Below are positions 17,703-27,389 of a stretch of 64,000 bases of DNA, piece by piece. A program made the position numbers and the translations under genes. Under the pieces are notes generated by a model. The model was given only the letters and a program-made list of their open reading frames with translations. It made no database searches and was not told the origin of the DNA. The DNA comes from Ktedonobacteria bacterium brp13 (GTDB lineage Bacteria > Chloroflexota > Ktedonobacteria > Ktedonobacterales > Ktedonobacteraceae), in the NCBI GenBank assembly GCA_015099395.1, contig AP024096.1, forward strand, positions 1,736,001-1,800,000, given 5' to 3'. How positions within the stretch are numbered: the first letter of the stretch is position 1; each line of letters opens with the position of its first letter.

Positions 17703-20102
17703 CCACGGGATGCGCAACGAGATGAAAGCAAGGAAGCAATAAAAAAAAGCCGAGATCCATCCTTCAGGACGGGAAACAAAGGATGAGAGAAAGGCAGAGA
17801 TAGACAGACGCCAATGAAGAGGCCGCGAGGAGCAGAAGAGGACAGGGAGAAGCAAGCGCGTGGGACCGGAAATCTTTAAGCAGCGGTCACCTGGTTCGCC
17901 CCCACATACGCAGCGAGAGCAACAGGAAGCCCATAGATTGTAACCTCAACTGGAGGAGCGGAAGCAGGGCGGGCATTGCGAGCCATGCGCTGCTGCCACG
18001 TGAGACGCCAATGCGCCCGCTGTGCTCGAGTTTGTACCTCCTCATGGCGAGAAGAGAGGTCTTCTTCTGGTGGACGTGCACGCAAGGTCAGCTCGACGGT
18101 TTGGGTGCGCAGCAGATGAACAAAACTCCGACGAAGCTGACAACGAGGCCAGTCTCCCCAAAGGACAGGGGCAAGAGCAGATGCCGGAGGACGAGCAGCA
18201 GGCGGTGGGGGACTTTTGCCCTCGATGGGAACATCCACTGTGGGTGGAGAGGGCTGTACTGGAACGGATGGGGTGACGTCAATAGGCCACAAAACAGCGC
18301 TGACTTGCCGCGGTTTTCGTGTCGTGAGGGATTCTTGACACTGTGCGCGAAGAGGGCAAGGGCGACAATGCGCAATGCGCGCACCATAGACCACGCGGAC
18401 CAAGCCATGGCGTTCGGGTCTGCGCTCTTGTACCGTGAGAGGATGGCCAGCAGGGCAACGCACCGAGCCATCAGGTTGCGGCTCAAAATCGGAACCAGCA
18501 AACCCTCTGGTGAACGAGGGGCGAGCCCATTGGGGAGGGCCATAGTGAACCGGTTCGTTGGCAGGAACCGATGGCGACTTCCGAGGTGGTTCATGAGGTG
18601 CCACGGAGAGCGGCTCCTGAACTGCGTTGCTGGGAGGAACCGATAGCGGTTCGGCAGCCGGAGCAAATTCGGTCACACGCAGAGGAGAGGGAGAGAGGTG
18701 TTGCCCCAAATCCAGACGAAGGTTCCAAAGCCATTGGCTCAGGATTTGCCAAAATTCCTGACCACACGCGGTGTGAGAACACCAACGATCGGTGGATTGT
18801 TCCTGATCTTCATCGGAGAGGACGGTCTCAAACGACCCTCGATGCAGATAGAGATCAAGCACATCAGCGCAGGTGAAGGCAGAAGGGGACGCCGTCGTGA
18901 GAAACAATTCGTACACCATCGCATCTCGCAGAACGCCAATGGGCGGTTTGCTCGTGGAGGAAGTTGGATGGGTCGCCACGATCAAGCGCACGCAGGGTCC
19001 CGTTGGGGTCAGTGGCACGGCGGGGCAATCGAAGAGTGAGCGGCTTGCTCCACTCTCTGGGTGTGTGGTCTGTTGGTCGGCAGGAGATTGCAGGCGGGTT
19101 TGAACCGATGGCAGATCGAGGAGCCCGTAGTCCTTACTGCGCCCCGTGATTCCTACTCCAGACTGCACCAGATCTTTGAGGACCCCCCCATTGCCATAGA
19201 GGCCATCTAAGCGGATCATGATCTGGGACAAAGGCATGCAGAGCCAACCGGCATAGCTGAGGATGGCGTCATGTGCGCGTGCCAATTCGCCTCGATAGTC
19301 TCCATTCCCAGGACCGCCAAACGTGCCGAGCCAGTGGTGTGAGTGCGCTTGCAGCACGGTCGTTCGAGTCCGAGCGACCTCGCCTCGTTTGCGCCCAAGG
19401 TAGGCAGGAGCACAGACCCGGTCAAAGCGTCGATGCGCAGAGGGAAGCTCGGCAAGCGAGGGAAGCGCTCGTTGTCTGGCGGCTTGTTTGGTGCCATCGA
19501 CGTCGATCACCAGCCAGTGACGACCGAGACGATCCCACAGCCCGCCTGGAGGAAAGGTCTGGGCGGTTCGCAGGACCAGATCTTCCAGAAACAGCGAACG
19601 CCATGCTTCGACCGTTGGCTGATCGAGGGACGCCAGAAAGCGGCTGAGTGTGGAGCGATGGGGCAGGTTCTGGCGACCAAAGAGAGCCATAAAAGGAGTG
19701 GCAAACGGCATGAGTCGGTCATAAAAGGCCAGCAGGGTTGGTTCTGCACTCACTGCATATCCAATGAGCACGGCGACAAAATCAATGAGCTCATAGATGC
19801 CGAATCGTGCACGTGCAAAACGAACCTGCTCCTCAATGCTTTTGAGGACACCTGAGGTGGTGAAGAGCTGTGCCACGATCGCGACCTCACCAAACCAACT
19901 GGGAACCGAAGGAACGACTTCTGAAGAAAGCTGGAGATGGACCGATGGATGTGTCATACTATGTCTGTTCTCCTTATTGGGATGTGTTATTTCTTCCTTT
20001 TAAGGAGACACATGTTTCTCTTTTTTACAAGGATTTTCCCCCTTTTGTCTGCCTACTCTTTCTCTTTGCTTGCTGATTGTGATCTCGTTGCGCATCCCGT
20101 GG
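17703..20102 (-). mobile_element. 2.4-kb insertion sequence (copy 1), 6-bp target duplication
   Basis: Terminal inverted repeats CCACGGGATGCGCAACGAGA (from 17703) and its inverse (to 20102) are perfect over 21 bp. The 6-bp direct repeat GAGGGC flanks the element (17697-17702 and 20103-20108). One transposase gene fills it. A diverged relative is at 27962-30208 and a solo end at 5390-5410. I cannot name the ISfinder family with certainty. Confidence 0.9.
17876..19957 (-). CDS. IS transposase, DDE type with IS4-like Y-x2-R-x3-E signature (copy 1)
   Basis: A 693-residue transposase, longer than most. Candidate catalytic residues are Asp in VIDVDGT, Asp in IRLDGLYG and Glu in YLHRGSFETVLSDED, which fits the Y-x2-R-x3-E signature of the IS4 superfamily, but the Lys expected seven residues later is replaced by Asp. 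A proline-rich insert follows, then a cysteine module (RCPAGHPL, CRPCPLRAQCQ) similar to the C-terminal module of IS1182-type transposases. It is about 24 bp shorter at one end of the IS than its relative at 28062-29978, with which it shares the whole domain order. It lies inside the STAND gene in the same orientation. Confidence 0.85.
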   Translation of the reverse strand: MTHPSVHLQLSSEVVPSVPSWFGEVAIVAQLFTTSGVLKSIEEQVRFARARFGIYELIDFVAVLIGYAVSAEPTLLAFYDRLMPFATPFMALFGRQNLPHRSTLSRFLASLDQPTVEAWRSLFLEDLVLRTAQTFPPGGLWDRLGRHWLVIDVDGTKQAARQRALPSLAELPSAHRRFDRVCAPAYLGRKRGEVARTRTTVLQAHSHHWLGTFGGPGNGDYRGELARAHDAILSYAGWLCMPLSQIMIRLDGLYGNGGVLKDLVQSGVGITGRSKDYGLLDLPSVQTRLQSPADQQTTHPESGASRSLFDCPAVPLTPTGPCVRLIVATHPTSSTSKPPIGVLRDAMVYELFLTTASPSAFTCADVLDLYLHRGSFETVLSDEDQEQSTDRWCSHTACGQEFWQILSQWLWNLRLDLGQHLSPSPLRVTEFAPAAEPLSVPPSNAVQEPLSVAPHEPPRKSPSVPANEPVHYGPPQWARPSFTRGFAGSDFEPQPDGSVRCPAGHPLTVQERRPERHGLVRVVYGARIAHCRPCPLRAQCQESLTTRKPRQVSAVLWPIDVTPSVPVQPSPPTVDVPIEGKSPPPPAARPPASALAPVLWGDWPRCQLRRSFVHLLRTQTVELTLRARPPEEDLSSRHEEVQTRAQRAHWRLTWQQRMARNARPASAPPVEVTIYGLPVALAAYVGANQVTAA

Positions 20103-21223
20103 GAGGGCCAGGGGTAAGCCTCCCAAGAGCGTCACCAGTTCCTCCGCGGCAGTATATTCGTGGGGCAGACGCGCAGCAAGCTGCTGCATCTGTTCGCTTG
20201 TGGCTTCCGGCCCGAGCATCCTGGCACGGCGCAGCAGCAACCATTTCCCTTCCTCGTGCTCCATCGATGCGAGGTCCGTGCCCCGTGCCAGCGTGCCCAG
20301 CACCTGGCTGCGCGTGGTAAGCAGAATCGCCCCTTGCCGGGTTGGGGGCAGAAAACGAGGGAGCAAGTTCAGGTCTTCCAGGTTGTTCCAGATCAGCAGC
20401 CATTGCTTCTGTGTGGTAAGCCAGCGTTGGACCAGCGCGACTACTCGCTGCTGATCCTTGTCGTCTCGCCCCGGCAACTGGAGCACCTCAGCAATGTGCA
20501 CCAGACTGGAGACGATCTGCTCGTCCGTTTCTGCCCCGATCCAGAAGACGGCACGGTACTCTAGGGCATACCGATAGGCATATTCCAACGCGATTTGCGT
20601 CTTGCCGACACCGCCCAGCCCATGCAGGGCAGAGGATTGGGTGAGGGCGACCACCTGATCAACGCCAAGCTGCGCGTGTAGAGCTTCCAGGATTTCCTCG
20701 CGTCCTGTAAAGAAGGGATTGCGTGGCAAGGGCACGCTCCAGTGCGGCGAGAGAGCGGTCAGACTAGCTTCCAACAATTGACGGCTCTCCTGGTCATTCA
20801 GGTACAGGTACCGGGCCAGTTCGAGGACCATCGCTTTGCTTGCAGGGAGAAAGTCGCCCAGTTCCCATCTGCTAATGGCGTTACGATGCACACCGATGCC
20901 TTCAGCAAGTTGTTGTTGCGTGAGGTATCTGCGTTTGCGAAAAAAATTGAGTAATGTTCCAAAGGACGGAATATCACTAGTAGTCATTGTCATGCATCCA
21001 TGCTCCTTTGATTTGAGACTTCATTATGCACTTGAATGCACCGTTCTATGGTGCATTCTCCATAGTATACTCTCCATAGTGATGAACGAACAAAATATCA
21101 CGCTTCATCTCGTGAGAACAGCACTGATATATATGAGCTACTTCATGCTGAACGTAGCTACCATCTGGTGCGAGTATTGAGAAGCTGCTTTATTGGAGAA
21201 GTAGCCCTCACAAAGGAGACAAC

Positions 21224-21772
21224 ATGTTCAAGTTCAAACGCTTCCTGCTGCTGGGAAACCTCGCTGTGGTCCTGCTTGCTTGCCTGGTGTTCACCTTTAC
21301 CATCGGTGCGCCCAGCACTGTGTTTGCTAGCGCTCAAAGCTGCAATTCGGTTGCCACAGGAAGCTGGAGTTACAACTGCACCGTGTCCCAAGGGAATATC
21401 TCGAACTTCGCCGTCGCCATTCAGCAGTCTGTCAATAAGTCTAGTACCAGCTACAATGGTCACACGTGCTCTACAGGCACCCTAGACGGAAATTTCGGTA
21501 CGAACACGTATAACGGAGTCGTGTGTTTCCAACACGCCAAGAGCATCAGCGCTGACGGTATCGTCGGACCGCAGACATGGGGAGCAATGTACAACATGCT
21601 ACAGTATAATGGTACTGCATACGGGTGGGCATATTACCACATGCTAAGTTCTAGCAATGGTGTTTTCGCGAAGAACACCAGTACAGGGGTATGGTGGGTA
21701 TGGTTCGGATCTTCGCTGACTTCGGGTAATTGGTGTCCGATGAATATGAGCTCGCCGTGCTACAAGCCTTAG
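21224..21772 (+). CDS. Secreted protein with peptidoglycan-binding-like domain
   Basis: A 182-residue exported protein. The first 35 residues are a signal peptide (KRFLLLGNLAVVLLACLVF, cleavage probably after VFA-SA). Residues about 60-125 resemble the PG_binding_1 fold: LDGNFGTNTYNGVVCFQHA followed by ISADGIVGPQTWGAM. The remaining 50 residues are rich in Trp, Ser and Cys and unrecognised. Six Cys residues could form disulfides. AAAGGAGA stands just before the ATG. No enzymatic domain is present, so a wall-binding or inhibitory role is possible. Confidence 0.8.
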   Translation: MFKFKRFLLLGNLAVVLLACLVFTFTIGAPSTVFASAQSCNSVATGSWSYNCTVSQGNISNFAVAIQQSVNKSSTSYNGHTCSTGTLDGNFGTNTYNGVVCFQHAKSISADGIVGPQTWGAMYNMLQYNGTAYGWAYYHMLSSSNGVFAKNTSTGVWWVWFGSSLTSGNWCPMNMSSPCYKP

Positions 21773-22717
21773 CGTACAGTTTTCACCTTTGGATACGCTG
21801 GCCCCTGCTAGTCTGTAAATTCCAACAGTAAACTGGTTGTATGTCCAACAATTATTCTCGTGAGCAAGCGCTACTAAACGCCCTGTCTCACCAGGATAAT
21901 TGTTGGATGTGCGCCTTTCTTAGACAAGGAATTTACTTAATTCCGTATTCTTTTTAAGAACGGGTTCTAATAGTGCTGCTTCTTTTGACTCTTCCTAGGG
22001 TTTAGAGAGCAGCACTTTATACTTTGCTAAAAAGGCATCTCCGGTCAAGACTTTGCCTTTCCAGTCGATGTGTTGGATGAGGCGGGAAGCCACGGCCAGT
22101 TCACTCTTCTGTTTCTTTTCTTCTTGTTCCTCTTGCTCTTTTTCGACCGTCTGCTTGCTGTGGGTTTCGATATCTGCTTTTTCAACATGTCCTTGGGTCA
22201 GCACGATCCCCGTCCGGTGATCGACCAGACTGACGGCATGCACCGGATAGCCATGCTTCTCTTCAAACTTCAATCTTCCCTTTTGGAGGTAGGGCTAGGA
22301 TCACTGTAAAAACCGATCATAAAGCAATTTGTGATATTCGGCAGAGAAAAAGATCCCTACAAGAGCACTGCTGGTAGGAATCAATTTCTTCCATATGGCC
22401 TTCTGACCTCGTGTTTATTTATCTTGAATAGCATCCATCACTGGAGGTTCCGGAGGTAGCTCAAGAGGAAAGGCCAGATCATCAGCAATCAAGGCAGGTA
22501 CCGCAGAGAGATCAATCTCATAATTGCCAAAACGTACTGTTAGATAAAGTAGATGCCCAAATAAACGTTTGCTTCTCCCCGAACAGCCTTTCAGGCTGAA
22601 CCACAAGTACGTTGAGAAGAAACAATGCATCTGTGTATCACCATTGTTGACGAAAGCCTGGACAGCATCCTTTTGGTATGCTATTATTCCGCTACGTGCA
22701 TATGTGTGGGAAGGAAG
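21773..22717. other. Gap with transposase debris and a long inverted repeat
   Basis: No intact gene. 21841-21912 holds an inverted repeat: TGTCCAACAATTATTCT with CGTGAG, and the inverse ending ATAATTGTTGGATGT, with about 40 bp between the arms. It may be a terminator of the secreted-protein gene or an element end. Transposase-like fragments on the minus strand follow at 21995-22300 and about 22415-22560. Confidence 0.45.
21995..22300 (-). pseudogene. Transposase fragment (ISAs1/IS4-like)
   Basis: The reading frame VHAVSLVDHRTGIVLTQG, followed by a charged Glu/Lys-rich stretch and then RLIQHIDWKGKVLTGDAFLA, resembles the middle of ISAs1-type transposases (VHL.SA..., ...LDL.G.ivTaDA). It has no start-to-stop gene of adequate length and lacks the other catalytic blocks. 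A second piece (FGNYEIDLSAVPALIADDL, about 22430-22560, same strand) may be its N-terminal part. Assignment is tentative. Confidence 0.4.
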
Positions 22718-24166
22718 ATGGTGGTGATGCGTGAGAAAGGGCGAAAGCAGGGCCGTTTCGTGGCTCTGAGTGGCCTCGAAAAACTGGCGGCTCCTCCAGG
22801 CAGCCAATATCCTCTACTGATTGTTGATTCTGCTGGTTCCCCCGTGTTTTTCCTCTGTGAGTGGTATCGTCGTAAAAAGGCCGTTGATCCTGGGAGAACT
22901 CCTGATACGTACTTGGATATGGCTTTGCCTTGGGCTGGCTTCCTATTACGTCGTGGTTATGCCTGGAACGCCAAGCCCGAGCAGTTGCTCGCCTTCCTGG
23001 TTGAGTTCCTCCGCGACGATGTAGGTTGCCTGGTCGGTCCAGATAGTCATAGAGAGGATAGTTTGTTCGTCCAGACGACCGGAGCCTCGCCCCTTTCCAA
23101 AAGTTCTCTCGGCGTGCTCCTGTCTGCGCTTACGAGCATCTATGACATCCTCATTGGCTCTGGGTACTACGCGTACCAGAACCCCATGCGCTCAGAACGG
23201 ATGATTCAACTCAAGCAAGAGCATCTGCGCCAGGTCAAAAATGCTGGTGCTCCTGATCACGCTGGCATTCGTAGTGAAACCCATCAGGAAACCAACCGCG
23301 CTTTTCCTACCAATCAATTTTGCCAACGTCGGAAGAAGGTCTGGGAACCCCAGGTGGTTTTGGAGCCAGAAGCAGTGCATAAACGGATGCACGAAACCAT
23401 TGATTACATGGTCCGACACGCCACCTTCCAACGGGACCAGGTGATCTTACTGATCATTCGGCAAACGGGTGCAAGGCTCAGCGAGGTCATTGAGATGACC
23501 GTCGGTGGCTATCGCAAGGCCCGGCGTCCTGGTCGCGCGCTCGTAAAAAACAAAGGGAGCCATGGGCGTGAAGAGAAAACTATTCACTTTACGACAACCG
23601 TTGATCGATATTTGTGCGACTACATTCGGACAGAACGAGCCAAGTATGATCCGCAGAAGCGCAAACGAGTGGAAGATCTCGATGATCGCGATCCGCTGTT
23701 TTTGACGAGGACGGGGAGATCATATTCGCGTGCTGCCTTCTATCATCACTGGAACAAGCTTTTTTCTTCTGCACAGCGTCAGTTCAAAAAGCAGGAACAC
23801 GTAGAATTTACCCCCCATGACTTGCGGCACCTGCGAGTCACCCGCGCAGTTATCAAGTATCGCCAGGACGCCAAAGGTGATGCCGCTGTTGAAGCGGAAT
23901 TGTTGGAAGGTTTTCAACAGCTCATGGGCTGGCGAAGTCCAGAAACCATGAAAATTTACCTCCAAACGATGAACCAGCGTAAAGCCATTGAGACAATGCT
24001 AGCCGATGAGGAAGCGCAAGAGCAGACCGACAGAACGCTATCATCACTGGCTCCGCTGCAACTGAGTCAAGAGTTTCTGCCAAAGCAGAACATCTCTCAG
24101 TGCTCAAATGAGGGAGAGGAGCCATTTTTGCTTGATGATGAATTTGGTTGGTATGAGGACGAATGA
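22718..24166 (+). CDS. Tyrosine recombinase, first gene of Tn554-like module B
   Basis: A recombinase of about 482 residues. Catalytic boxes: Arg in QTGARLSEVIEM, His-x-x-Arg in HDLRHLRV, the third position is Trp in MGWRSPET (His or Trp are both usual) and Tyr in KIYLQTM. The frame is open 31 codons upstream; GGAAGGA stands close to ATG 22718, and another ATG at 22727 has better spacing, so the start is uncertain by three codons. Its stop overlaps the next start (ATGA). It corresponds to tnpA of module A, but sequence similarity is low, so module B is not a recent copy. Confidence 0.8.
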   Translation: MVVMREKGRKQGRFVALSGLEKLAAPPGSQYPLLIVDSAGSPVFFLCEWYRRKKAVDPGRTPDTYLDMALPWAGFLLRRGYAWNAKPEQLLAFLVEFLRDDVGCLVGPDSHREDSLFVQTTGASPLSKSSLGVLLSALTSIYDILIGSGYYAYQNPMRSERMIQLKQEHLRQVKNAGAPDHAGIRSETHQETNRAFPTNQFCQRRKKVWEPQVVLEPEAVHKRMHETIDYMVRHATFQRDQVILLIIRQTGARLSEVIEMTVGGYRKARRPGRALVKNKGSHGREEKTIHFTTTVDRYLCDYIRTERAKYDPQKRKRVEDLDDRDPLFLTRTGRSYSRAAFYHHWNKLFSSAQRQFKKQEHVEFTPHDLRHLRVTRAVIKYRQDAKGDAAVEAELLEGFQQLMGWRSPETMKIYLQTMNQRKAIETMLADEEAQEQTDRTLSSLAPLQLSQEFLPKQNISQCSNEGEEPFLLDDEFGWYEDE

Positions 24167-26595
24167 AAAAGGATGTGTTTACGATGCTACACCAGATATT
24201 TTCTGAGAATGAGCACGGCCAGGGTGTAGACACACAGACTCAGATCCCCTCCGAGAAGAAAAAGCAACGGCGGGGAGCAACAGGAATACGGGGTTTTGTT
24301 CATTGGAGCCAAGAGGAGCAACGAAAGGCTTTTCTTACCTGGCTTCCTTGCGAACTTCATGACGCCCCAGGGATCGATTGGGAACAATTGCCCGCAGAAG
24401 TCATGGGGTACTGCGTGAGAACGATTGGCAACAGCCCAGATGCAGCCGTTCTCGCTGTTGCGGCAGCTTCGATGCATGGCGAGATGGGCCTTGCGTCACT
24501 ACGAGCTCAGTTCAGAAATGTGGCGGTACTTCTCCGTGATTTTCGTACAAGAGGTCTGATACAACATATTACAGATCTTAGGGAAGAACACATTTGGATT
24601 ACGTGGGCCAAGCAGCAGGAGAAGACAGAGGGAGCAAGACAACATCTGGTAAGTTACAGAGCCATTACAAACTTTCATTTTCCGCTCTACCTCCGCCGTC
24701 TCAGTCGTACAGATCAGTTGCGTATGCGCCAGTATGCTTTGCCCTCCTCTCCGGCGAATCTGACCAGGGACTACTTTCCTTACCAGAAGCTGAAAGCTGT
24801 ACAGCAGGCAGAGCGCAAGGCTACAACGGACATCTTAGTGCCCCTGTACCCAGTGCTGCGCCAAATTGTGCGTTTGCGCAAGCAACTTACAGAACGCCTC
24901 CTTCTCGCTTTCCGTGAGGCTTGTCGAAACGTTGAAGCAGGAGAAGAAGAACTCCCTTACCATTTTCAGCATACAGATGTCATTCCTGAAGTGACCCGTG
25001 ACGCAAGAACTGTTGCCGAGGTACAAATTCAAGGGCTCGAAGTCACTTTACACCTGATCATTTGGGACAAGCCAACATGGGTGAAGCACCATGCAGATCT
25101 GTACAGCGATGAAGTCAAACGAACGGCAGATCATGGCATACGCGCTTATGCGTCATCACAAAACTGCTTTTTTGTAGAAGTTGAGAACCCTGCTCGTGAC
25201 GTTTTATGGTTCGGCGATCTCATTGAACACCGAACGTTCCAATACTTTGCGAAGTGGGATGGCTCCTCGCCAGAACCGGCGGATTATCAGTTACGCTGGC
25301 AATATGCACGACAACTCGGCTTTTCTAGAGGATGTGCTTGTGGATCAAGTGGACTCCTCGATCCGGGAGATCAGTGGTTCGTTTCTGCCACCGGGCGGAG
25401 TGATGCACTCATTTTTGAGCCTGAGAGTCTGTATCGGGGGATCCTTTTGGGGAGTGCCTTAGCGATGCTCTCGCTCTCCAATGGGAGCCGTATGAGCGAA
25501 TTGCTTCAAGTGAGCATGAACAAAGAGCGGCGAGTCACACGGACAGAAACCATTCTCCTTCTTGGAAAGGACGGGCAACCGCAAATCGGCAAGGATGGGC
25601 AGCCTCTGACGAAGCAGGTCAAGCTCCATTTTCAACACCTTCTCCCCAAAGGAGCGAGGACAGAAGAAGAACGGCAACTGTTTCCCCTCTCCAAAGAAGC
25701 CATGCGATTGCTGCGCGAGGTCCAGACCCTGCTAGAGGAAACGTATGGAGAGGTACCTGTCGTTGCTCCCGCACGTAACAATATCAAACGTGAGGACCTC
25801 AAGTCCGAACGGTATCTTTTTCAATGGCGTACATGGTCCAATCAACAGCAAACCTGTATTTCGCCTGCTGATGCACAGATTCTTCTCCGCTTTCTGTTCC
25901 ATGGTCTGGACCTTTACACTGCCCAGGGAAAGCCGATCCGTGTTTCTGTCCACGTCCTTCGACATGTCATGGCCACTCATGCAAGACGCTACCGCCATGT
26001 GCCACCAGAAGTGGTGGCTCACTTTTTCCTTCATCACCACCTCCAGGAATTAACTGGACGTGCACCTACGCTTCCTGAAGTTTCGGAATATTACACACTT
26101 CTGACAGAGGAGCAGCGTTTTGCGGTGATCAGCACAGACCTAGATGAGCAAGAAGAACTCGATCATGCTTTGCTACAAATGTCTCCTACCACGCGAGATC
26201 TGGAGCAGAAGAACGCCGATTTGCAAGCAGTGTATGAGATCTGGCACTCTTTACATCCGACTGCATTTGGCAACTGCGGCTGTCCAGGACTCTGCCCAAG
26301 GGAAACAGATCGGTCGCTCTGTTTGGGATGTAGTTATCATATCGAAGATCCTGAGAAACTGGGAGCGGCTCTCGTCTGGCGTGCGGACTATGCAAAACAA
26401 GCTGAAGTATTTGAGGCTCAAGGGAACGCCATTGATGCACGCCAGGCACGTATTAAGGTGCAGTTTCTTGATGACATGATCAATGTCATGCGTATGCAAC
26501 TGGAAGAGGAATCCGCAGGCCGCTATATCCCGGTGTTCAAAGTACTTCCCTCTCCCCACCGACAATTGGAGGTCTGCAATGAAAACGAAGGCTAG
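24163..26595 (+). CDS. Large tyrosine recombinase, second gene of Tn554-like module B
   Basis: An 810-residue protein with a long N-terminal region and a C-terminal integrase domain: Arg in GSRMSELLQV, HVLRHVMATH, HHHLQEL region and Tyr in SEYYTLL. A cysteine cluster follows (CGCPGLCPRETDRSLCLGC), as in the TnpB-like protein of module A, which supports equivalence of position and function. The start overlaps the stop of the upstream recombinase by four bases, and its 3' end overlaps the next gene by 17 bp, so the three genes are translationally coupled. Confidence 0.8.
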   Translation: MKKDVFTMLHQIFSENEHGQGVDTQTQIPSEKKKQRRGATGIRGFVHWSQEEQRKAFLTWLPCELHDAPGIDWEQLPAEVMGYCVRTIGNSPDAAVLAVAAASMHGEMGLASLRAQFRNVAVLLRDFRTRGLIQHITDLREEHIWITWAKQQEKTEGARQHLVSYRAITNFHFPLYLRRLSRTDQLRMRQYALPSSPANLTRDYFPYQKLKAVQQAERKATTDILVPLYPVLRQIVRLRKQLTERLLLAFREACRNVEAGEEELPYHFQHTDVIPEVTRDARTVAEVQIQGLEVTLHLIIWDKPTWVKHHADLYSDEVKRTADHGIRAYASSQNCFFVEVENPARDVLWFGDLIEHRTFQYFAKWDGSSPEPADYQLRWQYARQLGFSRGCACGSSGLLDPGDQWFVSATGRSDALIFEPESLYRGILLGSALAMLSLSNGSRMSELLQVSMNKERRVTRTETILLLGKDGQPQIGKDGQPLTKQVKLHFQHLLPKGARTEEERQLFPLSKEAMRLLREVQTLLEETYGEVPVVAPARNNIKREDLKSERYLFQWRTWSNQQQTCISPADAQILLRFLFHGLDLYTAQGKPIRVSVHVLRHVMATHARRYRHVPPEVVAHFFLHHHLQELTGRAPTLPEVSEYYTLLTEEQRFAVISTDLDEQEELDHALLQMSPTTRDLEQKNADLQAVYEIWHSLHPTAFGNCGCPGLCPRETDRSLCLGCSYHIEDPEKLGAALVWRADYAKQAEVFEAQGNAIDARQARIKVQFLDDMINVMRMQLEEESAGRYIPVFKVLPSPHRQLEVCNENEG

Positions 26596-27166
26596 GCGCC
26601 GCCCGCCACGCTTACCGCGCACCTACTCCGAGGCGCAGCTCGCCGGGATCAAACGCTCAACAGAGGAGCGCCGGCAGGCCACAGTCGAGCGGCTCCGGAC
26701 TGCGATTGATGCGCTGAAAGCGAAAAAGCAAGAGATCTCGGTCCAGACGATCTACGACGAGTGTGGGTTGCGCTACGCTGCGATCCATCGCAATCCAGAA
26801 GCGTTGGCGCTCTTCCGGGCGAACAGTACCAATCTCGTGGCGGCAAAGAAGCAGCGCAAACGGACATCTCGCGAGGATCGAGATGCCACGCCCGCGCCTC
26901 GCGACCCGTTGCTCAGTTACAAGAAGCCACAACTGGTCGCGCGTTTGCGTTCGGCCCAGCAGCGGCTTCTAGAGGTGCAGCAGCAACAAGCTGCCCTGGC
27001 CGAGGCCAGGCTAAGGCAAGAGGCAAAGATTGCAGAACTGGAGGCCAAATTGACCGTGTTAGAGCCGTATCGGACCTTTGTCGAACAGGTTCGGCGAGAT
27101 ATGCAGAGTAAAGAACATGGCGGGAGGTGGATGATGGATGATTTTGGGCCTCCAACGGGAAGATAG
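26579..27166 (+). CDS. TnpC-like coiled-coil protein of module B
   Basis: A 195-residue basic protein. An N-terminal segment (SVQTIYDECGLRYAAIHRNP) resembles a DNA-binding HTH, and residues about 110-170 form a coiled coil (LLEVQQQQAALAEARLRQE). The same layout is seen in the last gene of module A and in TnpC/DUF6262 proteins. TTGGAGG six bases before the ATG at 26579 decides the start, inside the 3' end of the large recombinase gene. It is not itself a recombinase, so the set is Tn554-like rather than a 'recombinase in trio' element. Confidence 0.7.
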   Translation: MKTKARRRPPRLPRTYSEAQLAGIKRSTEERRQATVERLRTAIDALKAKKQEISVQTIYDECGLRYAAIHRNPEALALFRANSTNLVAAKKQRKRTSREDRDATPAPRDPLLSYKKPQLVARLRSAQQRLLEVQQQQAALAEARLRQEAKIAELEAKLTVLEPYRTFVEQVRRDMQSKEHGGRWMMDDFGPPTGR

Positions 27167-27389
27167 CCAGAAGCACGCCATCGCACGTCCTTTGGGTTTG
27201 TATGAACGCCGGTAATTCTGCGCCGATAGAGGGTCGAAATCAGGACGGATTCTGACCGCATGAGTTGGTATACTAGAAAAACACCATCGTATTCTTGGAG
27301 GAAAGACTCAAGTCTGGAGCACCCACTTGCGTTTTTCTTCTTGGCTTACCAGAACATGTGCGACAGATGGCACCCAAAGGGAGATCAAA

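Larger units (their letters stand above)
15819..20993 (-). pseudogene. XRE-NB-ARC-TPR (STAND) regulator gene interrupted by an IS
   Basis: The N-terminal part (20103-20993) has an XRE-type HTH (LTQQQLAEGIGVHRNAISRW) and an NB-ARC NTPase with P-loop GLGGVGKTQ, WLLIWNNLED at Walker B and the TTR motif of RNBS-B. The C-terminal part (15819-17702) begins ALDQAGAYIEETGC and continues into eight or so TPR repeats of about 42 residues (YAEAEPLYQRAL with LGPDHPEVA linkers), as in kinesin-light-chain-type TPRs, then a short basic tail. The IS at 17703-20102 separates LGGLPLAL from DQAGAY. Deleting it with one GAGGGC copy restores the frame, so the loss looks recent. The intact protein would be a signal-transducing ATPase regulator. 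The N-terminal fragment could still be made as an HTH-NTPase stub of about 300 residues. Confidence 0.9.
22718..27166 (+). mobile_element. Tn554-like transposition module B (outer ends not determined)
   Basis: Three overlapping genes (two tyrosine recombinases and a coiled-coil accessory protein) read rightwards. The GNAT gene at 27390 could be cargo. No terminal repeats are recognisable, as is usual for this type. Confidence 0.6.

Noticed and set aside
17887..19855. Several long open frames antisense to the IS transposase
   Set aside because: They mirror the codon structure of the transposase gene, have no domain similarity and no plausible starts.
22718..27166. Recombinase-in-trio (RIT) element
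   Set aside because: The third gene product is a coiled-coil protein without tyrosine-recombinase boxes, so the module is Tn554-like.
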